DNA of 7,629 nt from assembly GCA_003162255.1 (NCBI GenBank), contig PMMJ01000371.1, forward strand, positions 4,803 through 12,431, written 5' to 3'. Shown piece after piece: positions 1 through 5,645 of the stretch. Source of the stretch: Acidobacteriaceae bacterium (GTDB lineage Bacteria; Acidobacteriota; Terriglobia; Terriglobales; Acidobacteriaceae). The notes beneath the pieces are model-generated. The model was not told the DNA's origin, made no database searches, and worked only from the letters and a program-made list of their open reading frames with translations. The position numbers and the translations under genes were made by a program. Every line of letters begins with the position of its first letter. Position 1 is the stretch's first letter.

Positions 1-2
1 CG

Positions 3-503
3 GAAGTAGTGCTCGTCAGAAAGCCTGAGCAACTAAACGAAATCGACGGCCTGGTCATTCCCGGTGGAGAGTCGGGGACATTTCTCAAGCTGCTCGGTGC
101 GGACGGATTCGTGAAGCTGAAGGATTTCGTGCGTGCCAAGCCGACGTTTGGCACGTGCGCGGGATGCATTCTGCTGGCGACCGACGTGGAGAATCCGAAG
201 CAGGCCGGATTGGGCGCGCTCGACATCACCGTGCGCCGCAATGCTTACGGACGCCAGATCGACAGCTCCATCCGCGAAGGGCGATTTCTTGGCGAGCCCA
301 TCGAAATGGTATTCATCCGTGCTCCGAAGATTGAACGTGTGGGCGCGGGCGTGGAAGTGATTGCGACCGAAGGAAAAGACCCGGTGCTGGTGCGCAAGGG
401 CAAGACGCTGGCGGCGACGTTCCATCCTGAATTGAGCGACGATCCTCGCATTCACAAATATTTTCTGGAATTGGTGGCGAATGGGGCGACGCGCGCCGGA
501 TAG
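3..503 (+). CDS. pdxT: Pyridoxal 5'-phosphate synthase glutaminase subunit PdxT (5' end outside window)
   Basis: This is the glutaminase subunit of the DXP-independent vitamin B6 pathway. It hydrolyses glutamine and passes ammonia to PdxS, which builds PLP from ribose 5-phosphate and glyceraldehyde 3-phosphate. The visible part carries the class-I amidotransferase-like marks of the family: KPEQLNEIDGLVIPGGES near the start, the nucleophile elbow FGTCAGC with its Cys codon at 156-158, and the FHPEL motif with its His codon at 423-425 and Glu at 429-431. The triad is therefore complete. The reading frame is already open at base 3 in the conserved strand before KPEQLNE. The GTG at base 9 is internal, and about 25 N-terminal residues lie off the left edge. 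The C-terminus looks complete. PdxS is expected upstream but is not visible. The residue after the elbow Gly is Cys, where Leu is commoner. Confidence 0.95.
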   Translation, partial: EVVLVRKPEQLNEIDGLVIPGGESGTFLKLLGADGFVKLKDFVRAKPTFGTCAGCILLATDVENPKQAGLGALDITVRRNAYGRQIDSSIREGRFLGEPIEMVFIRAPKIERVGAGVEVIATEGKDPVLVRKGKTLAATFHPELSDDPRIHKYFLELVANGATRAG

Positions 504-528
504 AGCCGCTGCCGTAGCGAGTTTTGAC

Positions 529-560
529 GGCACGGCTGAAGCTGCGCCCCTGCGAAACAA
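529..560 (+). repeat. Hairpin repeat, copy 1 (after pdxT)
   Basis: The 32 bases fold as an eight-position stem (529-536 with 541-548; one A·C mismatch and one G·T wobble) closed by a TGAA tetraloop, followed by a CCCTGCGAAACAA-like tail. A second copy lies at 5715-5746, 23/32 identical without gaps, and eight of the nine differences are transitions. The stem and tetraloop occupy the same positions in both. It lies 25 bases after the pdxT stop and has no T-run, so it is better described as a dispersed intergenic repeat than as a classical terminator. Confidence 0.5.
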
Positions 561-641
561 TCCGCGAACGAATTGAATCGGAGTTTCCTGGCGGGCTTGA
601 AAATCAGGAAGTGATGCCGAGGGGCTCTCGGCAAAGAGGGA

Positions 642-812
642 TTAGTCGCTCAGATGACGCCGAATCAGGGTGGCCAAACCAACCAGTCCGCCTCCCAGCA
701 AGACGAGAAGACCGGCTTCCGGAATCACAGAGGATCGTACGACGGCAGGTGCGGCAAAGGAATTCGAAACCAGGACAAGCACTAGCAGGACGACGGGGCC
801 CAAATTTCGCAC
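642..812 (-). CDS. PEP-CTERM-like exported mini-protein, 56 aa
   Basis: This is a very small predicted envelope protein. Residues 1-20 form a signal peptide: MRN, a long Leu/Val core at 7-15, then a probable signal peptidase I site after SFA at residue 20. Residues 31-53 resemble a PEP-CTERM sorting signal: PEA in place of the usual PEP, a hydrophobic glycine-rich helix with GGGLVGLA, then a basic IRRH end. PEP-CTERM signals are known to be recognised by exosortase. Only about ten residues lie between the two signals, so almost nothing would remain as a mature domain. The GTG start at 812 is preferred because AAAGGAG at 827-821 sits 8 bases upstream. An upstream ATG at 872 would put 20 residues before the signal peptide and has no such site. 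The atypical PEA lowers confidence in the sorting signal, but the RBS and signal peptide support a real gene. Confidence 0.68.
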   Translation of the reverse strand: MRNLGPVVLLVLVLVSNSFAAPAVVRSSVIPEAGLLVLLGGGLVGLATLIRRHLSD

Positions 813-840
813 GGGTGAAACTCCTTTCACACTAGACAGT

Positions 841-856
841 TGCAAGCTGCTCTCCA
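841..856 (-). promoter_or_regulatory. Candidate sigma-54 promoter of the PEP-CTERM-like gene
   Basis: Read on the minus strand, TGGAGAGCAGCTTGCA has the invariant GG and GC separated by exactly 10 bases, plus the TTGCA form of the -12 element. It matches the TGGCACG-N4-TTGCW consensus except at three positions of the -24 box. The predicted start near 830 gives an 18-base leader that begins just before the AAAGGAG site at 827-821. This geometry fits well. A single short motif can still arise by chance. The rest of 857-1034 holds nothing else I can support. Confidence 0.42.
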
Positions 857-1034
857 ACCAGTCGACATTCACGATTCATTCAAAGATTCGTTTTTCTGCG
901 GCAGATCAGGCTCGGGACGATGAGAATCGGGAGAGTTTTGCAGAGCCTAGGGTTTTCTCCTATGCAGCGCTTTGCACATTCTTGCCATTGGGCGGCACAT
1001 TTCCGGCTCTGGATGCGGGGTTTGGAGGGAAAAA

Positions 1035-1080
1035 CGGGTGATTGGATGATCTAGGAATCCTGTAGCTTCAAGATCACCCG
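1035..1080 (-). terminator. Terminator-like hairpin after the phhB-type gene
   Basis: CGGGTGAT at 1035-1042 pairs perfectly with ATCACCCG at 1073-1080. On the minus strand, reading out of the dehydratase gene that ends at 1099, the stem is followed at once by TTTTT (1034-1030), as in an intrinsic terminator. The 30-base loop is unusually long. It allows a second 6-bp pairing, TGATCT 1047-1052 with AGATCA 1071-1076, which shares bases with the outer stem, so the two cannot both form. Confidence 0.5.
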
Positions 1081-1098
1081 ACGGTCAGATGGCGCGAT

Positions 1099-1440
1099 TC
1101 ACAGGAGTTGGTCAATCTTCGCTGCCAGGATGAAGTCCGACTCGGTCAGCCCGTCCACGGCGTGCGTCCAAGTGGTGATCTCGACCTTGCCCCATCCCAG
1201 CAAGATGTCGGGATGATGGCCCTGCGCCTCGGCCACTTCGCCAACCCGGTTCACGAACGCCAGCGCGGACTTAAAATCGGGGAACTTGTAAGCGCGGACG
1301 ATGTGATGCTGGTTGACGATATTCCACTGTGCGGGATCGGCGAGCAGACGATGAACGTCGGAAAGGTCTTTCCCCTTCAGCGGCGGCACGCCGCCGCGGC
1401 AGGGAACGCAGGTTTTGCTGGCGAGACTTTGATCTCTCAT
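1099..1440 (-). CDS. Pterin-4a-carbinolamine dehydratase
   Basis: This enzyme dehydrates 4a-hydroxytetrahydropterin so that the pterin cofactor of aromatic amino acid hydroxylases can be recycled. In bacteria it is often called PhhB. The 113-residue protein is full length for the family. The signature is clear: EAQGHHPD with His75, His76, Pro77 and Asp78, then the W-T-H at 91-93, and Asp102 near the end. The N-terminal KTCVPCRGGVPPLKG stretch is common in this family in many soil bacteria. The ATG at 1440 has no strong Shine-Dalgarno, and no better start is visible. No phenylalanine hydroxylase gene is in the window, so the enzyme's partner is unknown. Members without a hydroxylase partner have been linked to molybdopterin metabolism, but nothing here decides this. 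Confidence 0.93.
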   Translation of the reverse strand: MRDQSLASKTCVPCRGGVPPLKGKDLSDVHRLLADPAQWNIVNQHHIVRAYKFPDFKSALAFVNRVGEVAEAQGHHPDILLGWGKVEITTWTHAVDGLTESDFILAAKIDQLL

Positions 1441-1511
1441 AGTGTTTAAGGTGCCGGATCCGTGCGAGGAACACAGCGATTGCGCTATAGCAGTTGCGTT
1501 TCAAGGCCAGT

Positions 1512-1532
1512 GGACGGGGCGAAACCCCGTCC
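1512..1532. repeat. Perfect 8-bp inverted repeat after ssb
   Basis: GGACGGGG (1512-1519) and CCCCGTCC (1525-1532) form a perfect GC-rich stem around a CGAAA loop. It begins 14 bases beyond the ssb stop on the minus strand, where a terminator would be expected, but neither side carries a T-run. It may be a Rho-type or RNA-stabilising 3' hairpin, or one more short palindromic repeat of the kind scattered through this window. Confidence 0.5.
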
Positions 1533-1546
1533 GCACACGAGCATGG

Positions 1547-2026
1547 CTAGAACGGAATGTCTTCATCCGTAATCGGAGAACTGCCGGCCGGTGCGTGCTC
1601 GGGTTCGGGCGCGCTCTGGTCGAAATTATTTCCTCCCGCGGATGACGACGCTCCGCGCGAACTGCCAGCGTGTTCGCCACCGCCGCCTTCGCCGCGTCCG
1701 CCAAGCAACACCAGATCGTTGGCCACGACCTCGGTCATGTATTTCTTCTGGCCGGTCTGCTTGTCGTCCCAGGAGCGGGTTTGCAGGCGGCCTTCGATGT
1801 AGACTTTGCCGCCCTTCTTCAGATACTCGCCGGCAATCTCGGCCAGCCGCTGCCAGAGCACCACGTTGTGCCACTCGGTGCGGTCCTGCCACTGGCCGTC
1901 TTTGCCCTTGAAGCGCTCGTTGGTGGCCAGGGTGATCTTGGCAACCGGCGTGCCCTGCGGCGTGAACTTCACCTCGGGATCCTTGCCAAGGTTTCCAATC
2001 AGGATGACTTTGTTTACGCTTTTCAT
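1547..2026 (-). CDS. ssb: Single-stranded DNA-binding protein
   Basis: SSB coats single-stranded DNA in replication, recombination and repair and recruits partner proteins through its acidic tail. Residues 1-110 are the OB fold: the opening NKVILIGNLGKDPEV, the KDGQWQDRTEWHNVVLW block, the KKGGKVYIEGRLQTRSW strand, and aromatic residues W46, W52, W58 and W86. A Gly/Ser-rich linker follows at about 111-150. The protein ends in DEDIPF, a textbook partner-binding tail. Its 159 residues are close to the usual bacterial length. The frame stays open to an ATG at 2113, but the ATG at 2026 is chosen because it starts exactly at the family N-terminus and has AAGGAG (2042-2037) 10 bases upstream. No rpsF or rpsR neighbour is present, so the gene is apparently monocistronic. 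Confidence 0.96.
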   Translation of the reverse strand: MKSVNKVILIGNLGKDPEVKFTPQGTPVAKITLATNERFKGKDGQWQDRTEWHNVVLWQRLAEIAGEYLKKGGKVYIEGRLQTRSWDDKQTGQKKYMTEVVANDLVLLGGRGEGGGGEHAGSSRGASSSAGGNNFDQSAPEPEHAPAGSSPITDEDIPF

Positions 2027-2068
2027 TGAGTGCGGGCTCCTTCGAAAACGCTGACCTTCAAGACGCTC

Positions 2069-2077
2069 ACTATAGCA
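2069..2077 (-). promoter_or_regulatory. Extended -10 promoter candidate for ssb
   Basis: On the minus strand TGC-TATAGT forms an extended -10 element, with TATAGT at 2074-2069. No convincing -35 box lies 16-18 bases upstream, which is acceptable for an extended -10 promoter. Transcription would begin near 2062 and give a leader of about 36 bases containing the AAGGAG site. Confidence 0.4.
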
Positions 2078-2167
2078 GAATTGGATGGCCCAGAGGCAGT
2101 GTCGGTCGTACAAAGAAAATGTGATGAATCGAACGAGGCGCGGCCCGAAATGGGACTCCCTTGCTTC

Positions 2168-2551
2168 CTACCCTTTGCGCGATGCACGAGCCTTCAATAA
2201 GTTTTGTTTTACTCTGAGCTTCACTAGTCTTTCGATCAGTCCGTAAGGGATTGGTTGGTCGAGTGGAAATCGCAGATTGCCTTTTTCCCCGGCATAGATT
2301 GAGGCCGCCTTCTCTAACCTTGCATCGCCCCGCACTGGTGGAAAGAACCCGATATGCTTCTTGAAGGCAGCAAAGTGCACTAAGATACCCTTAAGGGTAA
2401 AGGTTGGAATGTTGTAGCTGATTGTCTCCTGCGCATCGGGTGCAGCGTTCCTGATCGTCAAGCGTATCTTTTCGAGGATGGCCTGAACCTCAGGCGAAAA
2501 CGATGCGATGTACTGGTCAACGCTCTGGGGAGTAGCTCGAACGGTTGCCAT
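2168..2551 (-). CDS. DUF1801 (YdhG-like) protein
   Basis: This small cytoplasmic protein of 127 residues belongs to the DUF1801 family, which has a frataxin-like or YdhG-type fold. Family signatures are YIASFSPEVQAILEKIR at about 14-30, AAPDAQETISYNIPTF at about 36-51, the FAAFKKHIGFFP stretch near 60-71 that leads into the second half, and GNLRFPLDQPIPYGLIERLV near 90-109. The length is usual. A B. subtilis member has been described as an intracellular iron chaperone, but most members are uncharacterised and nothing here proves an iron role. The ATG at 2551 has AGAAGG close upstream. The gene stands alone between two noncoding gaps. The upstream gap (2552-2721) holds only a short GGGCG/CGCCC hairpin at 2577-2589 and a possible TATTAT -10 on the minus strand. 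I see no RNA gene there. Confidence 0.85.
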   Translation of the reverse strand: MATVRATPQSVDQYIASFSPEVQAILEKIRLTIRNAAPDAQETISYNIPTFTLKGILVHFAAFKKHIGFFPPVRGDARLEKAASIYAGEKGNLRFPLDQPIPYGLIERLVKLRVKQNLLKARASRKG

Positions 2552-2721
2552 AAAGCCTTCTATGCGTCGGAATAGCGGGCGGGACGCCCACGGAATGAAT
2601 AATAATACAACCGGCGAATGGCCCTCTTTGTCGCGCTGATTTGGAAGCGGGTCCGGCTGCCGTCTAGCGGGCGGTCGACGCGGCTAGGTTGTCAAAACAT
2701 GCGAGGAAACGCCAACAACCC

Positions 2722-3144
2722 CTACGCAAAGATCTGATACAGCATCAGGTAGACGACCACGCCCGTCACCGAGACGTAGAGCCAGAGCGGAAACGTCCAG
2801 CGCGCGATCGCCTGATGCCGATCATATTGCTCGCGCAAGGCGCGGGTGAGCGTAATGATCACCATGGGCACAATGACCAGGGCCAAGATGGTGTGCGAGG
2901 CCAGGATGGTGAAGTAGAGAGGCCGCGTCCATCCCGTGCCACGAAAATGAACGGAGCCCACGTGATAGTGGTAGTAGAGATACGACACGAGGAACAGGGA
3001 AGAGGTGGCCAACGCGGTCAGCATCACCGCACGATGCGCCGCCATCCGGCCGCGCGCGATGAGCGCACGTCCGGCGACCAGCAGCACCGCGCTCGATCCG
3101 TTAAGCGTCGCATTGATCTTCGGGAAAATCGAGTAGTCGGTCAT
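2722..3144 (-). CDS. DUF420 membrane protein, CtaM/YozB-like oxidase maturation factor
   Basis: This is a 140-residue integral membrane protein of the DUF420 family. Members such as CtaM/YozB are needed for maturation of haem-copper cytochrome oxidases. Four hydrophobic segments are seen at about 17-30, 39-58, 76-99 and 117-138. Family marks are INATLNG near the start, the SYLYYHYHVGS stretch at 54-64, GTGWTRPLYF at 69-78, and the C-terminal RWTFPLWLYVSVTGVVVYL. Histidines 37, 59, 84 and 110 are in the expected places and may serve metal or haem handling. The ATG at 3144 is chosen because family members begin close to this point. An in-frame ATG at 3165 would add MQPQLPP. Neither has a clear Shine-Dalgarno, so the start is uncertain. 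No oxidase genes are in the window. The gene is divergent from lepB, with the inverted repeat at 3206-3304 between them. Confidence 0.86.
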   Translation of the reverse strand: MTDYSIFPKINATLNGSSAVLLVAGRALIARGRMAAHRAVMLTALATSSLFLVSYLYYHYHVGSVHFRGTGWTRPLYFTILASHTILALVIVPMVIITLTRALREQYDRHQAIARWTFPLWLYVSVTGVVVYLMLYQIFA

Positions 3145-3205
3145 GGGTGGCAATTGTGGTTGCATCGTTTGTACGGCGAGAGGCGAGGGTTTGGCAACTA
3201 GAAAT

Positions 3206-3304
3206 GGTCGCTGGTCGCTGGTCATTAGTCGTTCGCCCATTTTCGAATGACGGCGAGCGCTCAAGAGTCCAAGACGAATGGCGAACAACTAACGACCAAC
3301 GACC
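3206..3304. repeat. Heptad-built inverted repeat between the DUF420 gene and lepB
   Basis: The left arm is a run of 7-base units (GGTCGCT, GGTCGCT, GGTCATT, AGTCGTT) at 3206-3233, followed by CGCCCATT. The right arm is the opposite-strand version: AACAACT 3284-3290, AACGACC 3291-3297, AACGACC 3298-3304. The complement of 3277-3304 matches 3213-3241 at 22 of the first 25 positions, then ATT after a one-base indel. About 35 unrelated bases separate the arms. The element fills the divergent promoter region and ends 24 bases before the lepB ATG. The design is the same as at 3903-4014, with a different unit. Confidence 0.75.
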
Positions 3305-3313
3305 CTGTTCCGA

Positions 3314-3319
3314 TAGAAT
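3314..3319 (+). promoter_or_regulatory. Possible -10 element for a near-leaderless lepB transcript
   Basis: TAGAAT is the same hexamer as in the convincing carA promoter. Here it lies so close to the lepB ATG (3329) that transcription would begin about two bases before the start codon, and no Shine-Dalgarno is visible. No -35 box is recognisable because the upstream DNA is the heptad repeat. Confidence 0.25.
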
Positions 3320-3328
3320 ATAAACACA

Positions 3329-3904
3329 ATGCCTGACGTGGGGACCCCTCAGCCGCCGGCCCCGGTGGCTACAAAAGAATCTGGTCCGCGCCAGCTGCCG
3401 GTGGTGGCAGTGTGGGCGCGCGATCTGCTGGTCTCGCTTGCCATCTCCGCTTTCATCATTATCTTTCTCTACCAACCGGTGAAGGTGGAAGGCACCAGCA
3501 TGATGCCCGGCCTCGAAGACCAGGAACGGATCTTCGTCAACAAGTTTGTCTATCGCTGGGAGCCCATCCAGCACGGCGACATCGTGGTCTTCCGCTATCC
3601 GCGCGACACTTCGAAGAGCTACATTAAGCGTGTCATCGGCGTTGCCGGAGACCGCATACGTATCGAGAACGGCCAGGTCTACGTGAATGGCGAGGCGCTC
3701 GACGAGGACTACGTTCCCAGCGATTACGCCGACGCCCGCTCGTACGGCGAAGTCGTGGTTCCGGCGAACAGCTTCTTCGTGCTCGGCGACCATCGCACCA
3801 TGTCAAACGACAGCCGCGACTTCGGCGCCGTCAACGAACGCTTCATCTACGGAAAGGCCGTCTTCGGATATTGGCCCGTGGAGAAGGTGGGAAGGCTGCG
3901 GTAG
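3329..3904 (+). CDS. lepB: Signal peptidase I
   Basis: This membrane-anchored protease (family S26) removes signal peptides from exported proteins, acting on the periplasmic face. The 191-residue protein has a short cytoplasmic Pro-rich N-terminus, one transmembrane anchor at about 33-48, and then the catalytic domain. The serine nucleophile is Ser57 in GTSMMPG. The general base is Lys100 in YIKRVIGVAGD. The conserved box GDHRTMSNDSRDFG lies at 153-166. The C-terminus YWPVEKVGRLR is typical. Its length fits the short single-anchor form and not the two-anchor E. coli form. The ATG at 3329 has no Shine-Dalgarno. It is the only start that keeps the whole anchor with a cytoplasmic leader, apart from a GTG a few codons later. 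The stop codon overlaps the repeat at 3903-4014 by two bases. The mini-protein at 642-812, if exported, would be one of its substrates. Confidence 0.95.
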   Translation: MPDVGTPQPPAPVATKESGPRQLPVVAVWARDLLVSLAISAFIIIFLYQPVKVEGTSMMPGLEDQERIFVNKFVYRWEPIQHGDIVVFRYPRDTSKSYIKRVIGVAGDRIRIENGQVYVNGEALDEDYVPSDYADARSYGEVVVPANSFFVLGDHRTMSNDSRDFGAVNERFIYGKAVFGYWPVEKVGRLR

Positions 3905-4014
3905 CTGTCAGCTCTCAGCTTTCAGCTCTCAGTACACCCAACAACCCAACTTGAAGAGTACCTGCGTCCGAGCGGCAGATTTTGCTGAAAGCTGATAGCT
4001 GAGAGCTGACAGCT
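3903..4014. repeat. Heptad-built inverted repeat overlapping the lepB stop codon
   Basis: The left arm, 3903-3932, is four 7-base units of form AGCTnTC (n = G, C, T, C). The right arm, 3984-4014, is four units of form GCTGAnA in which n is A, T, G and C in turn. The right-arm complement matches the left arm at 28 of 30 positions, and both mismatches fall at the variable base. A 51-base spacer with no gene separates the arms. The first two bases of the left arm are the last two of the lepB stop TAG. The element ends 18 bases before the -35 box of carA, so a transcript leaving lepB could fold a long hairpin ahead of carA. Confidence 0.8.
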
Positions 4015-4031
4015 TCCCCGACAGCTTTCTA

Positions 4032-4060
4032 CTGACACCATCCCGCTCACCTGCTAGAAT
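4032..4060 (+). promoter_or_regulatory. Sigma-70 type promoter of carA
   Basis: CTGACA at 4032-4037 and TAGAAT at 4055-4060 each match the consensus at five of six positions and are separated by the ideal 17 bases. TGC before the -10 adds an extended element. Transcription would begin near 4067 and give a short leader of about 20 bases. CAGGAG (4077-4082) then lies 5 bases before the carA ATG. The leader is too short for an attenuator or a pyrimidine riboswitch. Confidence 0.7.
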
Positions 4061-4087
4061 CTCTGAAATCTACTCCCAGGAGTTCCA

Positions 4088-5218
4088 ATGCAAGCGATCC
4101 TTGCCCTCGAAGACGGCAGAGTCTTCCGAGGCAAAGGCTACGGCGCTAAAGGCGAATGCTCCGGCGAAGTGGTTTTCAATACCTCCATTACCGGCTACCA
4201 GGAAATTTTCACCGATCCCTCGTACGCCGGGCAGATCGTCGTCCTGACCAACCCTGAAATCGGGAACTACGGCACCAATCCCGAAGACAACGAGGCGGTG
4301 CGTCCGTACATCGAGGGGCTGATCGTGCGCGAGTTTTCGAAAGTCAGCTCAAACTGGCGCTCGCAGCAGGTGACGGACGAGTTCATGGAGCAATTCAAGA
4401 TCCCGGTGCTTGCCGAGATTGACAGCCGCGCGCTGGTTCGCCACCTGCGCACTTACGGCGTAATGCGCGGCGTGATCTCGACGCTCGAAGACGATCCCGC
4501 AAAACTCGTCGCCAAGGCGCGCGCCATCCCGAAAATGGACGGCCAGGATCTCGCCAAAGTCGTCTCCACCAACCACACCTATGTGTGGGAGACGGGCGAG
4601 CGCTCGCATTTGCCCGACGAAATTGTCGGAGTGAAAGACGAGCCGGCACGCTTCCACGTGGTCGCCTATGACTTCGGCATCAAGCAGAACATTCTGCGCA
4701 AGCTGCGCGGAGAAGGCTGCAAGGTGACGGTCGTCCCGGCGCAGACGACGGCGGAAGACGTGCTGACCTTGAAGCCCGACGGCGTGTTTCTGTCGAACGG
4801 GCCGGGCGATCCCGAGCCTTGCACCTACGCGGTCGACAACATTCGCCGCTTGATGGGACGCCAGCCGATTTTTGGGATTTGCCTGGGGCATCAGCTGGTT
4901 GGAATTGCACTCGGCGGGAAGACGTTCAAGCTGAAATTCGGCCACCACGGCGGGAATCATCCGGTGAAGCAATTGGCCAGCGGCAAGATCGAGATCACCG
5001 CCCACAACCATAATTTCGCCGTCGATCCCGATTCGTTGCCGCAAAGCGAAGTTGAATTGACGCACATTGATCTAAACGACCAGACGCTCGAAGGCATGAG
5101 GCACCGGAATTTGCCGTTATTCACTGTGCAGTACCACCCGGAAGCGGCGCCGGGGCCGCATGACTCGCACTATCTGTTCAAGGATTTTGTGCGGATGATG
5201 GAGGAGGGCAAGAAGTAG
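4088..5218 (+). CDS. carA: Carbamoyl-phosphate synthase small (glutaminase) subunit
   Basis: CarA hydrolyses glutamine and channels ammonia to CarB, which makes carbamoyl phosphate for arginine and pyrimidine synthesis. The protein has 376 residues, the usual length. Residues 1 to about 150 are the CarA-specific N-terminal domain (LEDGRVFRGKGYGAKGECSG at the start, then FNTSITGYQEIFTDPSYAGQ). From about 190 onward it is a class-I glutaminase: AYDFGIKQNILR, then LSNGPGDPEPC, the nucleophile Cys265 in GICLGHQ, and His350 and Glu352 in YHPEAAPGPHDS. All catalytic residues are present. CAGGAG 5 bases before the ATG and a strong promoter support the start. It is normally followed closely by carB, but here about 600 bases with a GIY-YIG gene intervene. 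No separate promoter is evident for carB, so carA transcription probably drives both. Confidence 0.97.
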   Translation: MQAILALEDGRVFRGKGYGAKGECSGEVVFNTSITGYQEIFTDPSYAGQIVVLTNPEIGNYGTNPEDNEAVRPYIEGLIVREFSKVSSNWRSQQVTDEFMEQFKIPVLAEIDSRALVRHLRTYGVMRGVISTLEDDPAKLVAKARAIPKMDGQDLAKVVSTNHTYVWETGERSHLPDEIVGVKDEPARFHVVAYDFGIKQNILRKLRGEGCKVTVVPAQTTAEDVLTLKPDGVFLSNGPGDPEPCTYAVDNIRRLMGRQPIFGICLGHQLVGIALGGKTFKLKFGHHGGNHPVKQLASGKIEITAHNHNFAVDPDSLPQSEVELTHIDLNDQTLEGMRHRNLPLFTVQYHPEAAPGPHDSHYLFKDFVRMMEEGKK

Positions 5219-5245
5219 TGGTCATTGAAGAAACTCTATAAGAAT

Positions 5246-5276
5246 TGTCATCCCGAGCGAAGCGAGGGATCCGCAG
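5246..5276 (+). repeat. Palindromic 31-base repeat, left copy bracketing the GIY-YIG gene
   Basis: The core ATCCCGAGCGAAGCGAGGGAT can fold as follows: ATCCC with GGGAT, a tandem G·A/A·G step, a G-C and C-G pair, and a GAA loop. The inner GCGAAGC matches a known, extremely stable DNA mini-hairpin. An inverted copy lies at 5646-5676, 28/31 identical. Translated in one frame it gives a HPERSEGS peptide, which is often mis-annotated as protein in such genomes. The element lies 27 bases after the carA stop. Confidence 0.8.
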
Positions 5277-5645
5277 TTGGCCTGGCGCTGCCTCGGCGTT
5301 CGCGTCCGAATAAGCCGTGGACGGTGAGGGGATTGAGAGCGATGCGAGAAGAAAAGCGCTATTACGTCTATATCATGGCCAACCGCTCGCTGACTCTCTA
5401 CACGGGCGTGACTGGAGACATCTATCACCGTGCACTGCAGCACAAGGCAGGCGAAATCGAAGGGTTTACAAAGAAGTAACCACATTAACCGATTGGTCTA
5501 TTACGAAACGTTCAAGTACGTGAACAACGCCATTGCCCGCGAGAAGCAAATCAAGGCCTGGACACGTGCCAAGCGACTTGCACTTATCAAGAGTATGAAT
5601 CCAACGTGGCAAGACCTGGCCGAGGGTTGGGGTGAGCTGACAAGA

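Noticed and set aside
975..990. A second sigma-54-like motif (TGGCAAGAATGTGCAA on the minus strand)
   Set aside because: GG and GC are only 9 bases apart instead of the strict 10, and it lies far from the mini-protein start.
670..1041. A 123-codon plus-strand frame over the region between pdxT and the dehydratase gene
   Set aside because: The translation is low-complexity and unlike any family, and it overlaps the better-supported mini-protein on the other strand.
2577..2589. Short GGGCG/CGCCC hairpin in the leader of the DUF1801 gene
   Set aside because: A 5-bp stem in GC-rich DNA is expected by chance, and no regulatory family is recognisable.
2552..2721. Possible tRNA or small RNA in the gap before the DUF1801 gene
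   Set aside because: No cloverleaf, T-loop motif or terminator pattern could be found in the 170 bases.
2689..3201. A 170-codon plus-strand frame opposite the DUF420 gene
   Set aside because: It is extremely rich in Arg, His and Gln, as expected for the complement of a hydrophobic membrane protein gene.
3101..3793. A 230-codon minus-strand frame opposite lepB
   Set aside because: It is a shadow of lepB that reads through the heptad repeat and has no family resemblance.
4349..5065. A 238-codon minus-strand frame opposite carA
   Set aside because: It is antisense to conserved CarA coding sequence and has no family features or convincing RBS.
5225..5341. An N-terminal extension of the GIY-YIG frame starting at 5225 (with the HPERSEGS peptide)
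   Set aside because: The peptide comes from the palindromic repeat, and the conserved domain with an RBS starts at 5342.
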